DNA of 15,338 nt from an uncultured Methanomicrobiales archaeon (GTDB lineage: Archaea; Thermoplasmatota; Thermoplasmata; Methanomassiliicoccales; Methanomethylophilaceae): the NCBI GenBank assembly GCA_937892275.1, contig CALAVG010000259.1, forward strand, positions 1 through 15,338, read 5' to 3'. A program made the translations under genes and the position numbers. Below are positions 5,941 to 12,778 of the stretch, one piece after another. Position 1 is the stretch's first letter. Every line of letters begins with the position of its first letter. Under the pieces are notes generated by a model that was given only the letters and a program-made list of their open reading frames with translations, did no database searches and had not been told where the DNA came from.

Positions 5941-7188
5941 ATGGAGATGAAAAGACAGAGATACCTGGACAGGCTCATCAGGCTCAGATTCAAGGGCGGT
6001 GTGAAGATAGTCACCGGCATGAGGCGTGCGGGGAAGTCCTATCTTCTGTTCAAGATTTTCAGGGATTATCTTCTGAACACAGGCGTTCCCGAGGGGAACA
6101 TCATATGCATCGCGCTGGATTCCATAGAGAATTCGCACCTCCGTGACGGCAGGACGCTGTACGACCACATAGCATCGCTCATCACCGATGATTCGGAGTA
6201 TTATGTCATGCTGGACGAGATACAGCTGGTGAACGGGTTCGAAGAGGTGGTCAACAGTCTGAAGAGGAGGAGTAACGTGGATGTGTACATCACCGGGAGC
6301 AATTCCAAATTCCTCTCCTCGGACATAGTTACGGAGTTCCGCGGGAGAGGGACCGAGATCAACGTGAGACCGCTGTCCTTCTCCGAATACCTGCCGTATT
6401 CCGGTTCGGATGACCGCACCGCATGGTACGATTACCTCACATACGGAGGGCTTCCGGAATCCGTCGGTCTGGATGAGGAGGACAGGATATCATATCTGTC
6501 CGAGCTGGTGGATGTAGTGTACATGAAGGACATCATCGAAAGGAAGAAGGTCAGGATGCCGGATGTCCTGGATTCGGTGTTCAGTGTCATCTCCTCGGCG
6601 ATAGGTTCGCTGACCAATCCCAACAGACTGACCAATACGCTTCGCAGCGATCATGTGGACGTCGGCGGTGTGACCGTTTCGGAGTATATCGATCATCTCA
6701 AGGACGCGTTCCTGTTCGAGGAATCCAAACGTTTCGATCTCAAGGGCAAGCAGTATTTCGATACCCCGTCCAAATACTATGCCACCGACCTAGGTCTGAG
6801 GAATGCGAAGCTGGGATTCAGACAGGTCGAGTTCACGCATCTTATGGAGAATGCGATCTACAACGAGCTCAGGTACAGAGGGTATTCCGTGGATGTCGGT
6901 ATCATAGGTATCAGGGAATACATCGATGGTAAGCGTGAGTACAAGCAGCTGGAGATAGATTTCGTCGCCAACAAAGGAAGTGCCAGATATTACATCCAAT
7001 CTGCATTTCATATCGATGATGACGAGAAGAGGAAACAGGAGGTAAGGCCGTTCCTGAAGCTGAACGATGGGTTCAGGAAGATCATAATCGTGGACGGGGA
7101 TGTTCCCGTCACGGTGGATGAGAACGGGGTGGTAACGATGAATGTGATCGATTTCATTAAGGATCCTGAGTGCTTGGGTAAGGTCTGA
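5941..7188 (+). CDS. AAA ATPase, DUF4143 domain (AAA_14 type), copy 1
   Basis: A 415-residue protein. Walker A GMRRAGKS at 26-33; Walker B YYVMLDEI at 87-94 with D92 and E93; TGSNSKFLSS at 118-127 is the sensor-like motif of the family. GGLPE follows at 169-173. The C-terminal DUF4143 domain keeps nuclease-like residues: E303/E309, LEIDFV at 337-342 and YYIQ at 350-353, a PD-(D/E)xK-like arrangement. These cytoplasmic ATPases are abundant in archaea and host-associated bacteria; their role is unsettled (DNA- or protein-linked housekeeping, defence or mobile-element functions are proposed). It is leaderless, driven by the palindrome-embedded TATA box. A transposase relic starts right after its stop. 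A paralogue lies at 9116. Confidence 0.9.
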   Translation: MEMKRQRYLDRLIRLRFKGGVKIVTGMRRAGKSYLLFKIFRDYLLNTGVPEGNIICIALDSIENSHLRDGRTLYDHIASLITDDSEYYVMLDEIQLVNGFEEVVNSLKRRSNVDVYITGSNSKFLSSDIVTEFRGRGTEINVRPLSFSEYLPYSGSDDRTAWYDYLTYGGLPESVGLDEEDRISYLSELVDVVYMKDIIERKKVRMPDVLDSVFSVISSAIGSLTNPNRLTNTLRSDHVDVGGVTVSEYIDHLKDAFLFEESKRFDLKGKQYFDTPSKYYATDLGLRNAKLGFRQVEFTHLMENAIYNELRYRGYSVDVGIIGIREYIDGKREYKQLEIDFVANKGSARYYIQSAFHIDDDEKRKQEVRPFLKLNDGFRKIIIVDGDVPVTVDENGVVTMNVIDFIKDPECLGKV

Positions 7189-7189
7189 A

Positions 7190-7432
7190 GGATTGGGGCC
7201 GGACGAAAGGAAGGCCTTGGCCTCGTTGGACGAGGCCTTCGGCAAAGAACTGGCCCACAGGATGACCGGCTATAACTCCAGATGGCTGGTGGAGGTCTTC
7301 TTCAGTATCTTCAAAAGGCTATTCGGAGAGCACATCGGGAACAGGCTGTTCCCGATGATGGTCATCTCCATGAATTACAGGTACGTGCTCTACGACATAT
7401 ATAGGGATTTTATGATAGAAGCGAGAAAGTAG
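7190..7432 (+). pseudogene. Transposase C-terminal relic (DDE_Tnp_1-like)
   Basis: An open frame of about 80 codons beginning one base after the ATPase TGA and ending at TAG 7430-7432. The segment YNSRWLVEVFFSIFKRLFGE is the classical C-terminal 'RW.vE..Fs..KR.fGe' motif of IS4/IS5-related DDE transposases, carrying the last catalytic Glu. The N-terminal two-thirds is absent, so it is a dead fragment. The TTG at 7193 is not evidence of a real start. Its abrupt beginning at the ATPase end marks an old recombination or insertion junction. Confidence 0.7.
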
Positions 7433-7575
7433 GCATTGATCTGATGGGTTGTTTAACACAGTCCCGCTCTTCCGAAAGGTATGAATAGGGGTGATCAGAA
7501 CCACAGAAGGGTCAGCTAGGCCGAGTGCATACTAGCGGTTTTGGCATTCTCATCGGCCCGGCTGATAATGGAGTT
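7433..7575. other. Short intergenic stretch, weak inverted repeat only
   Basis: GGCCGA (7519-7524) and TCGGCC (7553-7558) could form a long-loop hairpin behind the minus-strand gene ending at 7576. Nothing else is supported. Confidence 0.3.
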
Positions 7576-7806
7576 TCAGCATGGGCCTCTGGAGAAATCC
7601 CCGTTGTTACCGAATCTGGGCCCTTCCATCATTTTCTCAGGGGTGTGACAGATGGGACAGCAGTTTCCTTTGATGAGTCCCCAAACCAGATAGATGATTC
7701 CCGGTACAACTGCAAGCAGTAGAAGAAGAAAGAAGATACCCAGGCTGTACGAACGCTCGGGCATCACGTCCCTCTTGCAACTCGGACAATATCTCATTGC
7801 TGCCAT
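7576..7806 (-). CDS. Small membrane protein with split Zn-ribbon
   Basis: A 76-residue protein. CPSC (C7, C10) precedes one transmembrane helix (about 22-45, SLGIFFLLLLLAVVPGIIYL), and CCPIC (C50, C53) follows it, so the helix is flanked by two half-ribbons that probably bind one zinc on the cytoplasmic side, as a hairpin-like membrane insertion. This layout recurs in small archaeal membrane Zn-ribbon proteins of unknown function. The ATG at 7806 lies 26 nt from a TATA box, making it leaderless; the ATG at 7797 is an alternative. The tail (EGPRFGNNGDFSRGPC) is hydrophilic. Confidence 0.75.
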   Translation of the reverse strand: MAAMRYCPSCKRDVMPERSYSLGIFFLLLLLAVVPGIIYLVWGLIKGNCCPICHTPEKMMEGPRFGNNGDFSRGPC

Positions 7807-7827
7807 AGAACCTGTCAGGGGGAGGGG

Positions 7828-7836
7828 ATATAATAT
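7828..7836 (-). promoter_or_regulatory. TATA box of the small membrane Zn-ribbon gene
   Basis: The minus strand reads ATATTATAT, centred 26 nt upstream of the ATG at 7806. Confidence 0.6.
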
Positions 7837-7939
7837 TTTTGGAAAATTATTTATAGAAATTCAAACAAACACATGCTAGTTAATTCATAATGCCACTCGA
7901 TACACACGATTCCGGTGCGTCGCTGGAGCGTCGAACTGT

Positions 7940-7977
7940 GCGATCTGGGGATCGCGGGTTCCCGGAAAAGCCGGGAA
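7940..7977 (+). other. Two adjacent perfect hairpins in a gene-free segment
   Basis: GCGATC-TGGG-GATCGC (7940-7955) is followed three bases later by TTCCCGG-AAAAG-CCGGGAA (7959-7977). Both stems are perfect (6 and 7 bp) with loops of 4 and 5 nt. They lie in the 246-nt gap between the membrane Zn-ribbon gene and DUF3800. They may belong to a small structured RNA, a terminator or a mobile-element end; no tRNA consensus is present. Confidence 0.4.
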
Positions 7978-8022
7978 AAGATTAAGAAGCAAGTCTGCGA
8001 TGTGCAATCAGTCACGATAAGC

Positions 8023-8066
8023 CCCGTACGGTGGCTGCCGGTAAGGTGGCCATTAGTCTGTACGGG
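8023..8066 (-). terminator. Hairpin overlapping the DUF3800 stop codon
   Basis: CCCGTAC (8023-8029) pairs with GTACGGG (8060-8066), with an inner TGGC/GCCA pair. The stop codon of the minus-strand DUF3800 gene (8053-8055) is inside it. No T-run follows, so its role in termination is uncertain. Confidence 0.35.
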
Positions 8067-8634
8067 CAACGACTACCTTCTGCCTTATCTTCGAGAACAT
8101 CTCCTCGTCGCCATGCTCGTAGTGACGGAAAACCGTTCCCGCGATGAAGTCCGCTACCTGAACGCAGGGGCTCTGCTCCGAATCCTTCTTGTCTATCTTC
8201 CTCAGGGTGCATCCGTGCTCTGACAGCGACCTCATCGCAAGGGCGCGAAAGTCGGACAGGGAGATGAAGCTGCTCTTGTCTATGACTATCTCGAGCTCGG
8301 TCGGACCCAGGGCTTCGGAGACGGATTCCAGGAGGTCGGAGAGGACTGCCACGTAGAGCGCGTTGCCCGACTTCCCGTAGAAGCGGCCCTTATAGTCGTG
8401 CTTGTCGACCGAGACATACGCGACCTTGGCATCGCTTGAGGCGAACTCGTCGAGGATACCCGATATAATGGTCCTCTCGGTGTTGTAGAACTTGGATTCG
8501 ATCCCCGTCTTGGGGATCTTCCTGTAGACGCTCTTGAGGTGGTTGGCGCGCCTGACGATGGTGGCGGACATGGTGAAGAACCTCGTATCCTTCCCGAGAT
8601 TGCCCGATTCGTCGATGGCCACTACCCAACTCAT
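8053..8634 (-). CDS. DUF3800 family protein (predicted RNase H-like fold)
   Basis: A 193-residue protein from the ATG at 8634. The start is chosen because the family begins directly with the strand AIDESG (here 6-11, D8) and because upstream codons overlap a transposase relic in antisense. Other landmarks: FFTMSATIV at 19-27, EIVIDKS at 115-121 (D119) and QVADFIAG at 159-166 (D162), the most conserved DUF3800 motif. The acidic residues fit an RNase H-like metal site; nuclease activity is predicted rather than proven. DUF3800 genes often occur in mobile and defence-type regions, as here. A TATA box at 8663-8668 leaves a leader of only about 6 nt, and GATAAGG abuts the ATG. Confidence 0.85.
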   Translation of the reverse strand: MSWVVAIDESGNLGKDTRFFTMSATIVRRANHLKSVYRKIPKTGIESKFYNTERTIISGILDEFASSDAKVAYVSVDKHDYKGRFYGKSGNALYVAVLSDLLESVSEALGPTELEIVIDKSSFISLSDFRALAMRSLSEHGCTLRKIDKKDSEQSPCVQVADFIAGTVFRHYEHGDEEMFSKIRQKVVVARTD

Positions 8635-8653
8635 CCTTATCGGTCGGGGATAG

Positions 8654-8977
8654 AAAGAGCCGTATATAGAAATCTCCGGACCGGGCCTGTATATAGAACA
8701 CATCTGGAGGCTGAACAACAGGCGGTTCATGAAGCAGCATACCATGATAGATCTTGATAACCAGAGGTTAGTGTCATTTGCCATCACTCTGGAGAAGCCC
8801 GGTGATGCCAAGATGCTCGTGACCCTTGTGAAAGGGGCACTTCTGGTGGGTGCGAATGTTCAACGGGTATCCGCGGACAGCGCCTATGACACCAAATGCA
8901 ATCGGCCCTTATGGATGGGAGCGGGACAGAGTTCTGCCCCAATCTCAAGGAAAGCAAGAAGGATTCGTGATGGATAA
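8654..8977 (+). pseudogene. Transposase central-domain relic (DDE type)
   Basis: The frame opens after TAG 8651 and reads through RFMKQHTMIDLDNQRLVSFA, then ITLEKPGDAKML and VSADSAYDT, the middle of an IS4/IS5-type DDE transposase including the second catalytic Asp (ADSAYD). After about 8900 the original frame is lost: the matching continuation TEFCPNLKESKKDS lies in another frame (8932-8973), so there is at least one frameshift. Both ends are missing. It overlaps the DUF3800 promoter on the opposite strand. It cannot be simply the missing part of the relic at 7190, because the C-terminal piece lies upstream of the central piece. Confidence 0.65.
8662..8699 (-). promoter_or_regulatory. Tandem TATA-like direct repeats upstream of DUF3800
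   Basis: The sequence GTATATAGAA occurs at 8662-8671 and again at 8690-8699, 28 bp apart. The proximal one is suitably placed as the DUF3800 TATA box (about 31 nt from the ATG). The distal one falls within sequence that also encodes the transposase relic on the plus strand. Confidence 0.45.
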
Positions 8978-9042
8978 CGCGCGTCTCGATTCGGAAATGA
9001 CCCCATAGGAAAATCGTGTATGCCACAAAAATCCATTATAAC

Positions 9043-9072
9043 AAATTTATTTTAATAATCAAAAATAAATTT
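9043..9072. promoter_or_regulatory. Perfect AT-rich inverted repeat upstream of the second ATPase
   Basis: AAATTTATTTT (9043-9053) and AAAATAAATTT (9062-9072) are exact complements across 8 nt. It lies about 15 bp upstream of the TATA box and may be a regulator site or a DNA-structure element. Confidence 0.45.
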
Positions 9073-9073
9073 G

Positions 9074-9095
9074 ATTAATCGAATTAATTATATAA
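9074..9095 (+). promoter_or_regulatory. Promoter of the second ATPase: ATTAAT repeats plus TATA box
   Basis: TTATATAA (9088-9095) is centred 25 nt upstream of the ATG at 9116, giving a leaderless transcript. Directly upstream are two self-complementary ATTAAT boxes (9074-9079 and 9083-9088) around CGA. Confidence 0.6.
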
Positions 9096-9115
9096 CCTCT
9101 TGACGATACAGAATT

Positions 9116-10459
9116 ATGGTGGAAGAAGTCATACGCGAGGATTATCTCAGGATCCTAAAGAGATACAAGGACATCGATCTGATCAAGGTAATAACAGGTA
9201 TGAGGAGGACCGGTAAGTCCGTTCTGCTGAGGCAGTACATCTCGCTTCTTGTCCGGGAAGGTGTCCCTCGCGATAACATCGTCTACATCGATATGGATTC
9301 CATGCGGAACGATAGGTTCAGGGACGGAAGCCTCCTGTATCCCACCTTGATGTCCCAGAAGGACAAGGGCAGGCTCTATATCCTGATTGATGAGGTGCAG
9401 CACATCGCAGGTTGGGAGCGCGTTGTGGAATCGTTGAGGAACGATATCGACTGCGACTTGTATATCACGGGTTCCAATGCGTATATGCTGTCCTCGGAGA
9501 TAGCCACTTTGCTCACGGGGAGGAGCATAACCATCACCATGATGCCGCTGTCCTTGAGGGAGGTATGCACCCTTTACCGCGAGGACGATCCCAAGGCCGC
9601 TTTCATCAGATACCTGCGTCACGGCGGGTTGCCGATCCTGAGACCGGAATATTCCGAGGAGACGGCATTCCAGATCCTGAATGAACTCAAATCGGACATC
9701 ATCCTGAAGGATATATGCAACAGGAGGCCCGGGGTCGATCCGGTGAAGATAGGCAAGGTCGTGGATTATCTGTATTCCGAGGTCGGGAATCCGATCTCCG
9801 TTACCAGGATGTCGGCGACCCTCGGGATAAGTGCCAGTGCAGTGAGTGAGTATCTTCAGCTGATCACCGATTCCATGCTGTTCGTAAAAGCGGAGAGGTA
9901 TAATCTGGCGGGGCGCGCCGTCCTCTCGCAGGAGCCGAAATACTATTGCACCGATACTGGTATGAGATACTCCCAGTCGATAGCTTCGGAAAGGGATTTC
10001 GGGAAGACGTTGGAGAATATCGTGTTCCTGGAACTCGTCAGGAGAGGGTACAGGGTATATGTCGGGAGGACCTCAACGGACGATGACGGGAGCGATAAGC
10101 ATCTCGAGATAGATTTCATCATCATCAAGGAGGATTCGACCGATTACTATCAGGTCACGGAGACCCTTATCGATCCATCGGTGCATGAGAGGGAGTTCAG
10201 ACCGCTGAGGAAGGCAACCGGCAGAGGGGAGAGGTATGTCCTGACATATGACGACAGGCCGGTCAGGAAGGATCGCGAAGCGATAACGATGAACATCGTG
10301 GAATTCTTGATGGGGGACGGGAAGGACTGCGATGGTACGCGGACAGATGGGGGATCATACGATACGTTGTATTCGATGCTCATGGATTACATCAAGGTCT
10401 GCAGCCGGATATCCGGCACTGTCGTGACCCGTGATAACTTCGACAGTCTCTCAGCATAG
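9116..10459 (+). CDS. AAA ATPase, DUF4143 domain, copy 2, with extra C-terminal segment ending in TAG
   Basis: A 447-residue protein. Walker A GMRRTGKS at 28-35, Walker B LYILIDEV at 87-94 (D92, E93), TGSNAYMLSSE at 118-128. An internal helix-turn-helix-like stretch (GISASAVSEYLQLI, 237-250) precedes the DUF4143 part, with E300/E306, LEIDFII at 330-336 and YYQV at 344-347. It is a paralogue of the gene at 5941. Normal family members end near TMNIVEFL (about 391-398); here about 49 extra residues follow, and then TAG (10457-10459). The same frame continues open for 79 codons to a TGA at 10697-10699, so the C-terminal domain may extend past the amber codon. It is leaderless from a clear TATA box. 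Confidence 0.88.
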   Translation: MVEEVIREDYLRILKRYKDIDLIKVITGMRRTGKSVLLRQYISLLVREGVPRDNIVYIDMDSMRNDRFRDGSLLYPTLMSQKDKGRLYILIDEVQHIAGWERVVESLRNDIDCDLYITGSNAYMLSSEIATLLTGRSITITMMPLSLREVCTLYREDDPKAAFIRYLRHGGLPILRPEYSEETAFQILNELKSDIILKDICNRRPGVDPVKIGKVVDYLYSEVGNPISVTRMSATLGISASAVSEYLQLITDSMLFVKAERYNLAGRAVLSQEPKYYCTDTGMRYSQSIASERDFGKTLENIVFLELVRRGYRVYVGRTSTDDDGSDKHLEIDFIIIKEDSTDYYQVTETLIDPSVHEREFRPLRKATGRGERYVLTYDDRPVRKDREAITMNIVEFLMGDGKDCDGTRTDGGSYDTLYSMLMDYIKVCSRISGTVVTRDNFDSLSA

Positions 10460-10510
10460 CTTCAGAGCAGGTTCTTCGACCTTCAAGCGTATTTCAGGAG
10501 TCCGGGATTG

Positions 10511-10699
10511 ATGGGGGATGATTCCCTTCAGAAACAGTTGACTAAAATCAGGATGAACAACGTGAGGATATTCGATGCCATGATAGCCTGCGTGAACGCT
10601 AACAGGGAACCGAAGTATGTGCCAGTGATGGATGAGGAGATGGAGGAGCTGACAGAGATATCCCGTATCATAGGCCGTCATGCCTGTGGTACGATCTGA
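10511..10699 (+). CDS. In-frame continuation of ATPase copy 2 beyond TAG, or separate 62-residue ORF
   Basis: From the ATG at 10511 the ORF encodes 62 residues (TTG at 10508 adds one), with AGGAG 10 nt upstream. It is in exactly the same frame as the ATPase that ends at TAG 10457-10459, and the 17 codons between have no stop (LQSRFFDLQAYFRSPGL). Composition is protein-like, with amphipathic helical character (QLTKIRMNNVRIFDAMIACV, then EEMEELTEISRIIG). The most economical readings are that it is the rest of the ATPase's C-terminal domain, reached by amber decoding or separated by a nonsense mutation; independent reinitiation is also possible. No named domain is recognised. It overlaps the convergent damaged ORF by 22 bp. 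Confidence 0.5.
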   Translation: MGDDSLQKQLTKIRMNNVRIFDAMIACVNANREPKYVPVMDEEMEELTEISRIIGRHACGTI

Positions 10700-10942
10700 A
10701 TTAGACGATCCCTCTCGATCACAGCGAAACCAGAGCAGAACAGTGGTTCATCTGGCGGCCCGATGGTTTTCACTATCCTCTCGGCATCGGTATTACACAG
10801 CCATTGGACGGACATCTCCAACTTACCGTCAGCTCTATCGAGATCTTGAAATTTGAAGGCGCAAACTCTGACCTTCCTGAATTTGGCGCAATTCTCGAAT
10901 CTGATTCCTCTTGCCAGATGACTGGGGCAATATGTTATGCAT
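10678..10942 (-). pseudogene. Probably frameshifted third gene of the TIGR04255 operon (Cys-containing)
   Basis: A frame open from 10941 to the TGA at 10680-10678 encodes about 86 residues (CPSHLARGIRFENCAKFRKV ... FCSGFAVIERDRLIQIVPQA) with coding-like codons and five to six cysteines. It has no ATG, GTG or TTG until half way. The ATG at 10942, which overlaps the stop of the upstream gene as ATGCATAA, is one base out of frame: deleting one base within ATATTGCCCC would fuse MHNI to CPSHLARG. So this is a translationally coupled gene with a one-base frameshift (real or a sequencing error), or an unusual start. Function unknown; the cysteines suggest zinc binding. Confidence 0.5.
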
Positions 10943-11378
10943 TACTCCTGATGTATCTGAGAACGAAATCCGTCAAATCCTGATATTTCCCTTCGATGAA
11001 ATAACGGTATCCCTCCCTGATGTCGTCTTCCGGCGGGATGAGGAACCATTCGGATTCCATCGGATCTGAGACAAAGGAGAAACCGAAACGGAAAGTTCCA
11101 AAAGCCCACTCCAGATATGCATTTCCCGGGATGAGGTCTGTAAAGATCTCCGGCAATTCATCATCTATATGGACGATCTTGAGCGATCTCGAGAGGGCCG
11201 CTACGAAAGCTTGTACCTGTTCCTGGATGCCCTGTTCGCTTATAGTCGATACGAAGGAGCAGAGGTCTGTCATGAGTGGAGTATCACCGCTCAGATACCA
11301 TTCTCTCCCGATGCTGGAGTAATTGGAATCCGGCCAGGCCAGACGTATCTGGGATGTATAATCTGAGTTAACGGTCAT
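10935..11378 (-). CDS. TIGR04255-associated partner protein, unknown function
   Basis: A 147-residue protein from the ATG at 11378, overlapping the 3' end of the TIGR04255 gene by 11 bp; TTG codons at 11390 and 11384 are alternatives, and GGAGGCGG lies 12 nt upstream of the ATG. It is mixed alpha/beta with few charged clusters; recognisable stretches are WYLSGDTPLMTDLCSFV near the N-terminus and YLEWAFGTFRFGFSFVSDPM in the middle. No catalytic motif or membrane segment is seen. Tight overlap means it is translated with the TIGR04255 protein and probably works with it. TIGR04255 proteins are often followed by a gene of this size, but no function is established. Confidence 0.75.
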   Translation of the reverse strand: MTVNSDYTSQIRLAWPDSNYSSIGREWYLSGDTPLMTDLCSFVSTISEQGIQEQVQAFVAALSRSLKIVHIDDELPEIFTDLIPGNAYLEWAFGTFRFGFSFVSDPMESEWFLIPPEDDIREGYRYFIEGKYQDLTDFVLRYIRSNA

Positions 11379-12168
11379 CGACAAAGCCAACCGCCTCCTT
11401 CATCAGTTTTGAGGTCATCTTGCTGAATGCGGCTCTTGATTCCGAATGTAGTTCGGAGAGAACCCTTCCATAATCCTTGATCGAGTATTCGGTCATTGTG
11501 AACACGTCATTGTCGATCAGGAAACCCTGCTCGCTGGGACCATCTGAGAATTGTATCAGTCCGTATGTGGAACGGACCGTAATGTCCCCTTTCCCATATT
11601 CAATCGTCGCTCCGAAGCCTTTGGGATCATCCTCTCCTGTCAGCGGGCTGATGTACCTCTCGTCTATCAGTTGACGCCATATGTCCATATCATCGGGGAC
11701 CTCCATTTTCTCCAGGTTTTTCAAGATAGAAGGGCGTATGGCATTGATATATCTGATACCGATCCTGGTCGTCTTATGGATGTTATAACAGGAGAAGAAG
11801 TTCTCCATTATCTTATCAAGCCTCTTCATAAACTCCATCCACGAACGGTAATCCGATGTGGACAAGGCGATGAAGCTGTTCGTCACATTGATCCACCAAA
11901 GTCCGTCTGAAGAGGCGAAACGATGATTGGCAATAGGCGGTAGATTGGAAGGCCCTCCTTCCGTAATCGTCGTATAATCCGGATATTCATTCAGGACCGT
12001 GTTCTGGAACAGATGTATGTTCTGATGTATCTCCAGTAAAGCTGGGAATTTGATTTGACAGGTCACGCTGTCCAATTGATTATTATCGTTCATCTCGCTA
12101 TCATAGAATCGTGCTGATAGTATAAGTAAGCGATATAACGGCAGAGTTGCGTTGATCATCACAGTCAT
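11368..12168 (-). CDS. TIGR04255 family protein
   Basis: A 266-residue protein from the ATG at 12168, with GAGGT 8 nt upstream. The longer frame to 12498 is antisense to the SWIM gene and not used. Family hallmarks: an N-terminal strand-helix region with IKFPALLEIHQNIHLFQ at 39-55; WINVTNSFIALSTSDYRSW at 92-110; and RIGIRYIN at 135-142, the signature of this sporadically distributed family of about 250-270 residues. FLIDNDVF at 216-223 and a C-terminal helix follow. The biochemical role is unknown; patchy distribution suggests accessory or horizontally moved function. It is first in a minus-strand operon and diverges from a SWIM gene with only 25 bp between start codons, so its promoter must lie inside that gene's 5' end. 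Codons are more A/T-ending than in core neighbours. Confidence 0.82.
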   Translation of the reverse strand: MTVMINATLPLYRLLILSARFYDSEMNDNNQLDSVTCQIKFPALLEIHQNIHLFQNTVLNEYPDYTTITEGGPSNLPPIANHRFASSDGLWWINVTNSFIALSTSDYRSWMEFMKRLDKIMENFFSCYNIHKTTRIGIRYINAIRPSILKNLEKMEVPDDMDIWRQLIDERYISPLTGEDDPKGFGATIEYGKGDITVRSTYGLIQFSDGPSEQGFLIDNDVFTMTEYSIKDYGRVLSELHSESRAAFSKMTSKLMKEAVGFVDDR

Positions 12169-12193
12169 CTCATTATACCTCGTCCACAATTCA

Positions 12194-12778
12194 ATGGTTG
12201 TGAACCGTTTAGAGCTACGTGAGAGGCTTGGGAACCGCACATACGAGGCGGGGAACAGGCTGCTGAAGAAAGGTGCGGTCAGTTTGGAGACGACCATAGA
12301 GGATGATCTACGCATATACAAAGTCAAGGACAATCCATCAAGACATGTGATCGTATGGAACAGGAAGGGGGAGATCACCGTGGAGTGCGGTTGCACATCC
12401 AAAGCGATGGCATGTCGCCATTGTGCCTGTGTGTACATGTATCTGTTCGATGACTCCGAGGGCGGCGGATCCGGTATCGATGACATTCGCCGTTCCATCC
12501 ATGATCTGGCGGAGATCAGTTTCGATCCTTTGGATCATGTAGATGAAGCACCGAGGGATATTCTGATGACACGGTTCTACGATTTCATCCAGAAGAAGAT
12601 CGACAAGAGGATCGTCGTCATATGCAAGTCCATAGAGGAGTTCTCGGATGGTGATGAGAGGGAAGAACTCTACAGGTCGCTGTGGGACGCGACCGATCGT
12701 TTCGAATCGCCGCATGGCGAATGGAGTAAGGGTACCATCTCGGCGAACGGAGGGGTGGAGTTCTATGATGATGAGTGA
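12194..12778 (+). CDS. SWIM zinc-finger protein
   Basis: A 194-residue protein from the ATG at 12194; the upstream TTG at 12152 would lie within the TIGR04255 gene, and the relic at 5562 aligns from this Met onward. The SWIM motif CxC-x6-CxH is at 65-76 (C65, C67, C74, H76), with further C77 and C79. Before it, RLGNRTYEAGNRLLKKGAV and two beta strands form the usual N-terminal part of SWIM modules. A Gly/Asp linker (about 88-97) leads to a helical acidic C-terminal domain. SWIM domains bind DNA or proteins and often accompany SNF2 helicases or recombination mediators; none is present here. No Shine-Dalgarno sequence is visible. It diverges from the TIGR04255 operon, so co-regulation is likely. 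Confidence 0.82.
   Translation: MVVNRLELRERLGNRTYEAGNRLLKKGAVSLETTIEDDLRIYKVKDNPSRHVIVWNRKGEITVECGCTSKAMACRHCACVYMYLFDDSEGGGSGIDDIRRSIHDLAEISFDPLDHVDEAPRDILMTRFYDFIQKKIDKRIVVICKSIEEFSDGDEREELYRSLWDATDRFESPHGEWSKGTISANGGVEFYDDE

Noticed and set aside
7945..7980. tRNA-like stretch with GCGGGTTC
   Set aside because: No standard T-loop, anticodon arm or acceptor pairing could be assembled; only two independent hairpins fit.
8635..8811. N-terminal extension of DUF3800 by 59 residues
   Set aside because: The family starts directly with the AIDESG strand, a TATA box lies inside the extension, and the extension is antisense to a transposase relic.
12169..12498. N-terminal extension of the TIGR04255 frame by 110 residues
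   Set aside because: It is antisense to the SWIM gene, low in coding character, and the ATG at 12168 has a good ribbon of evidence: ribosome-binding site and family-typical N-terminus.
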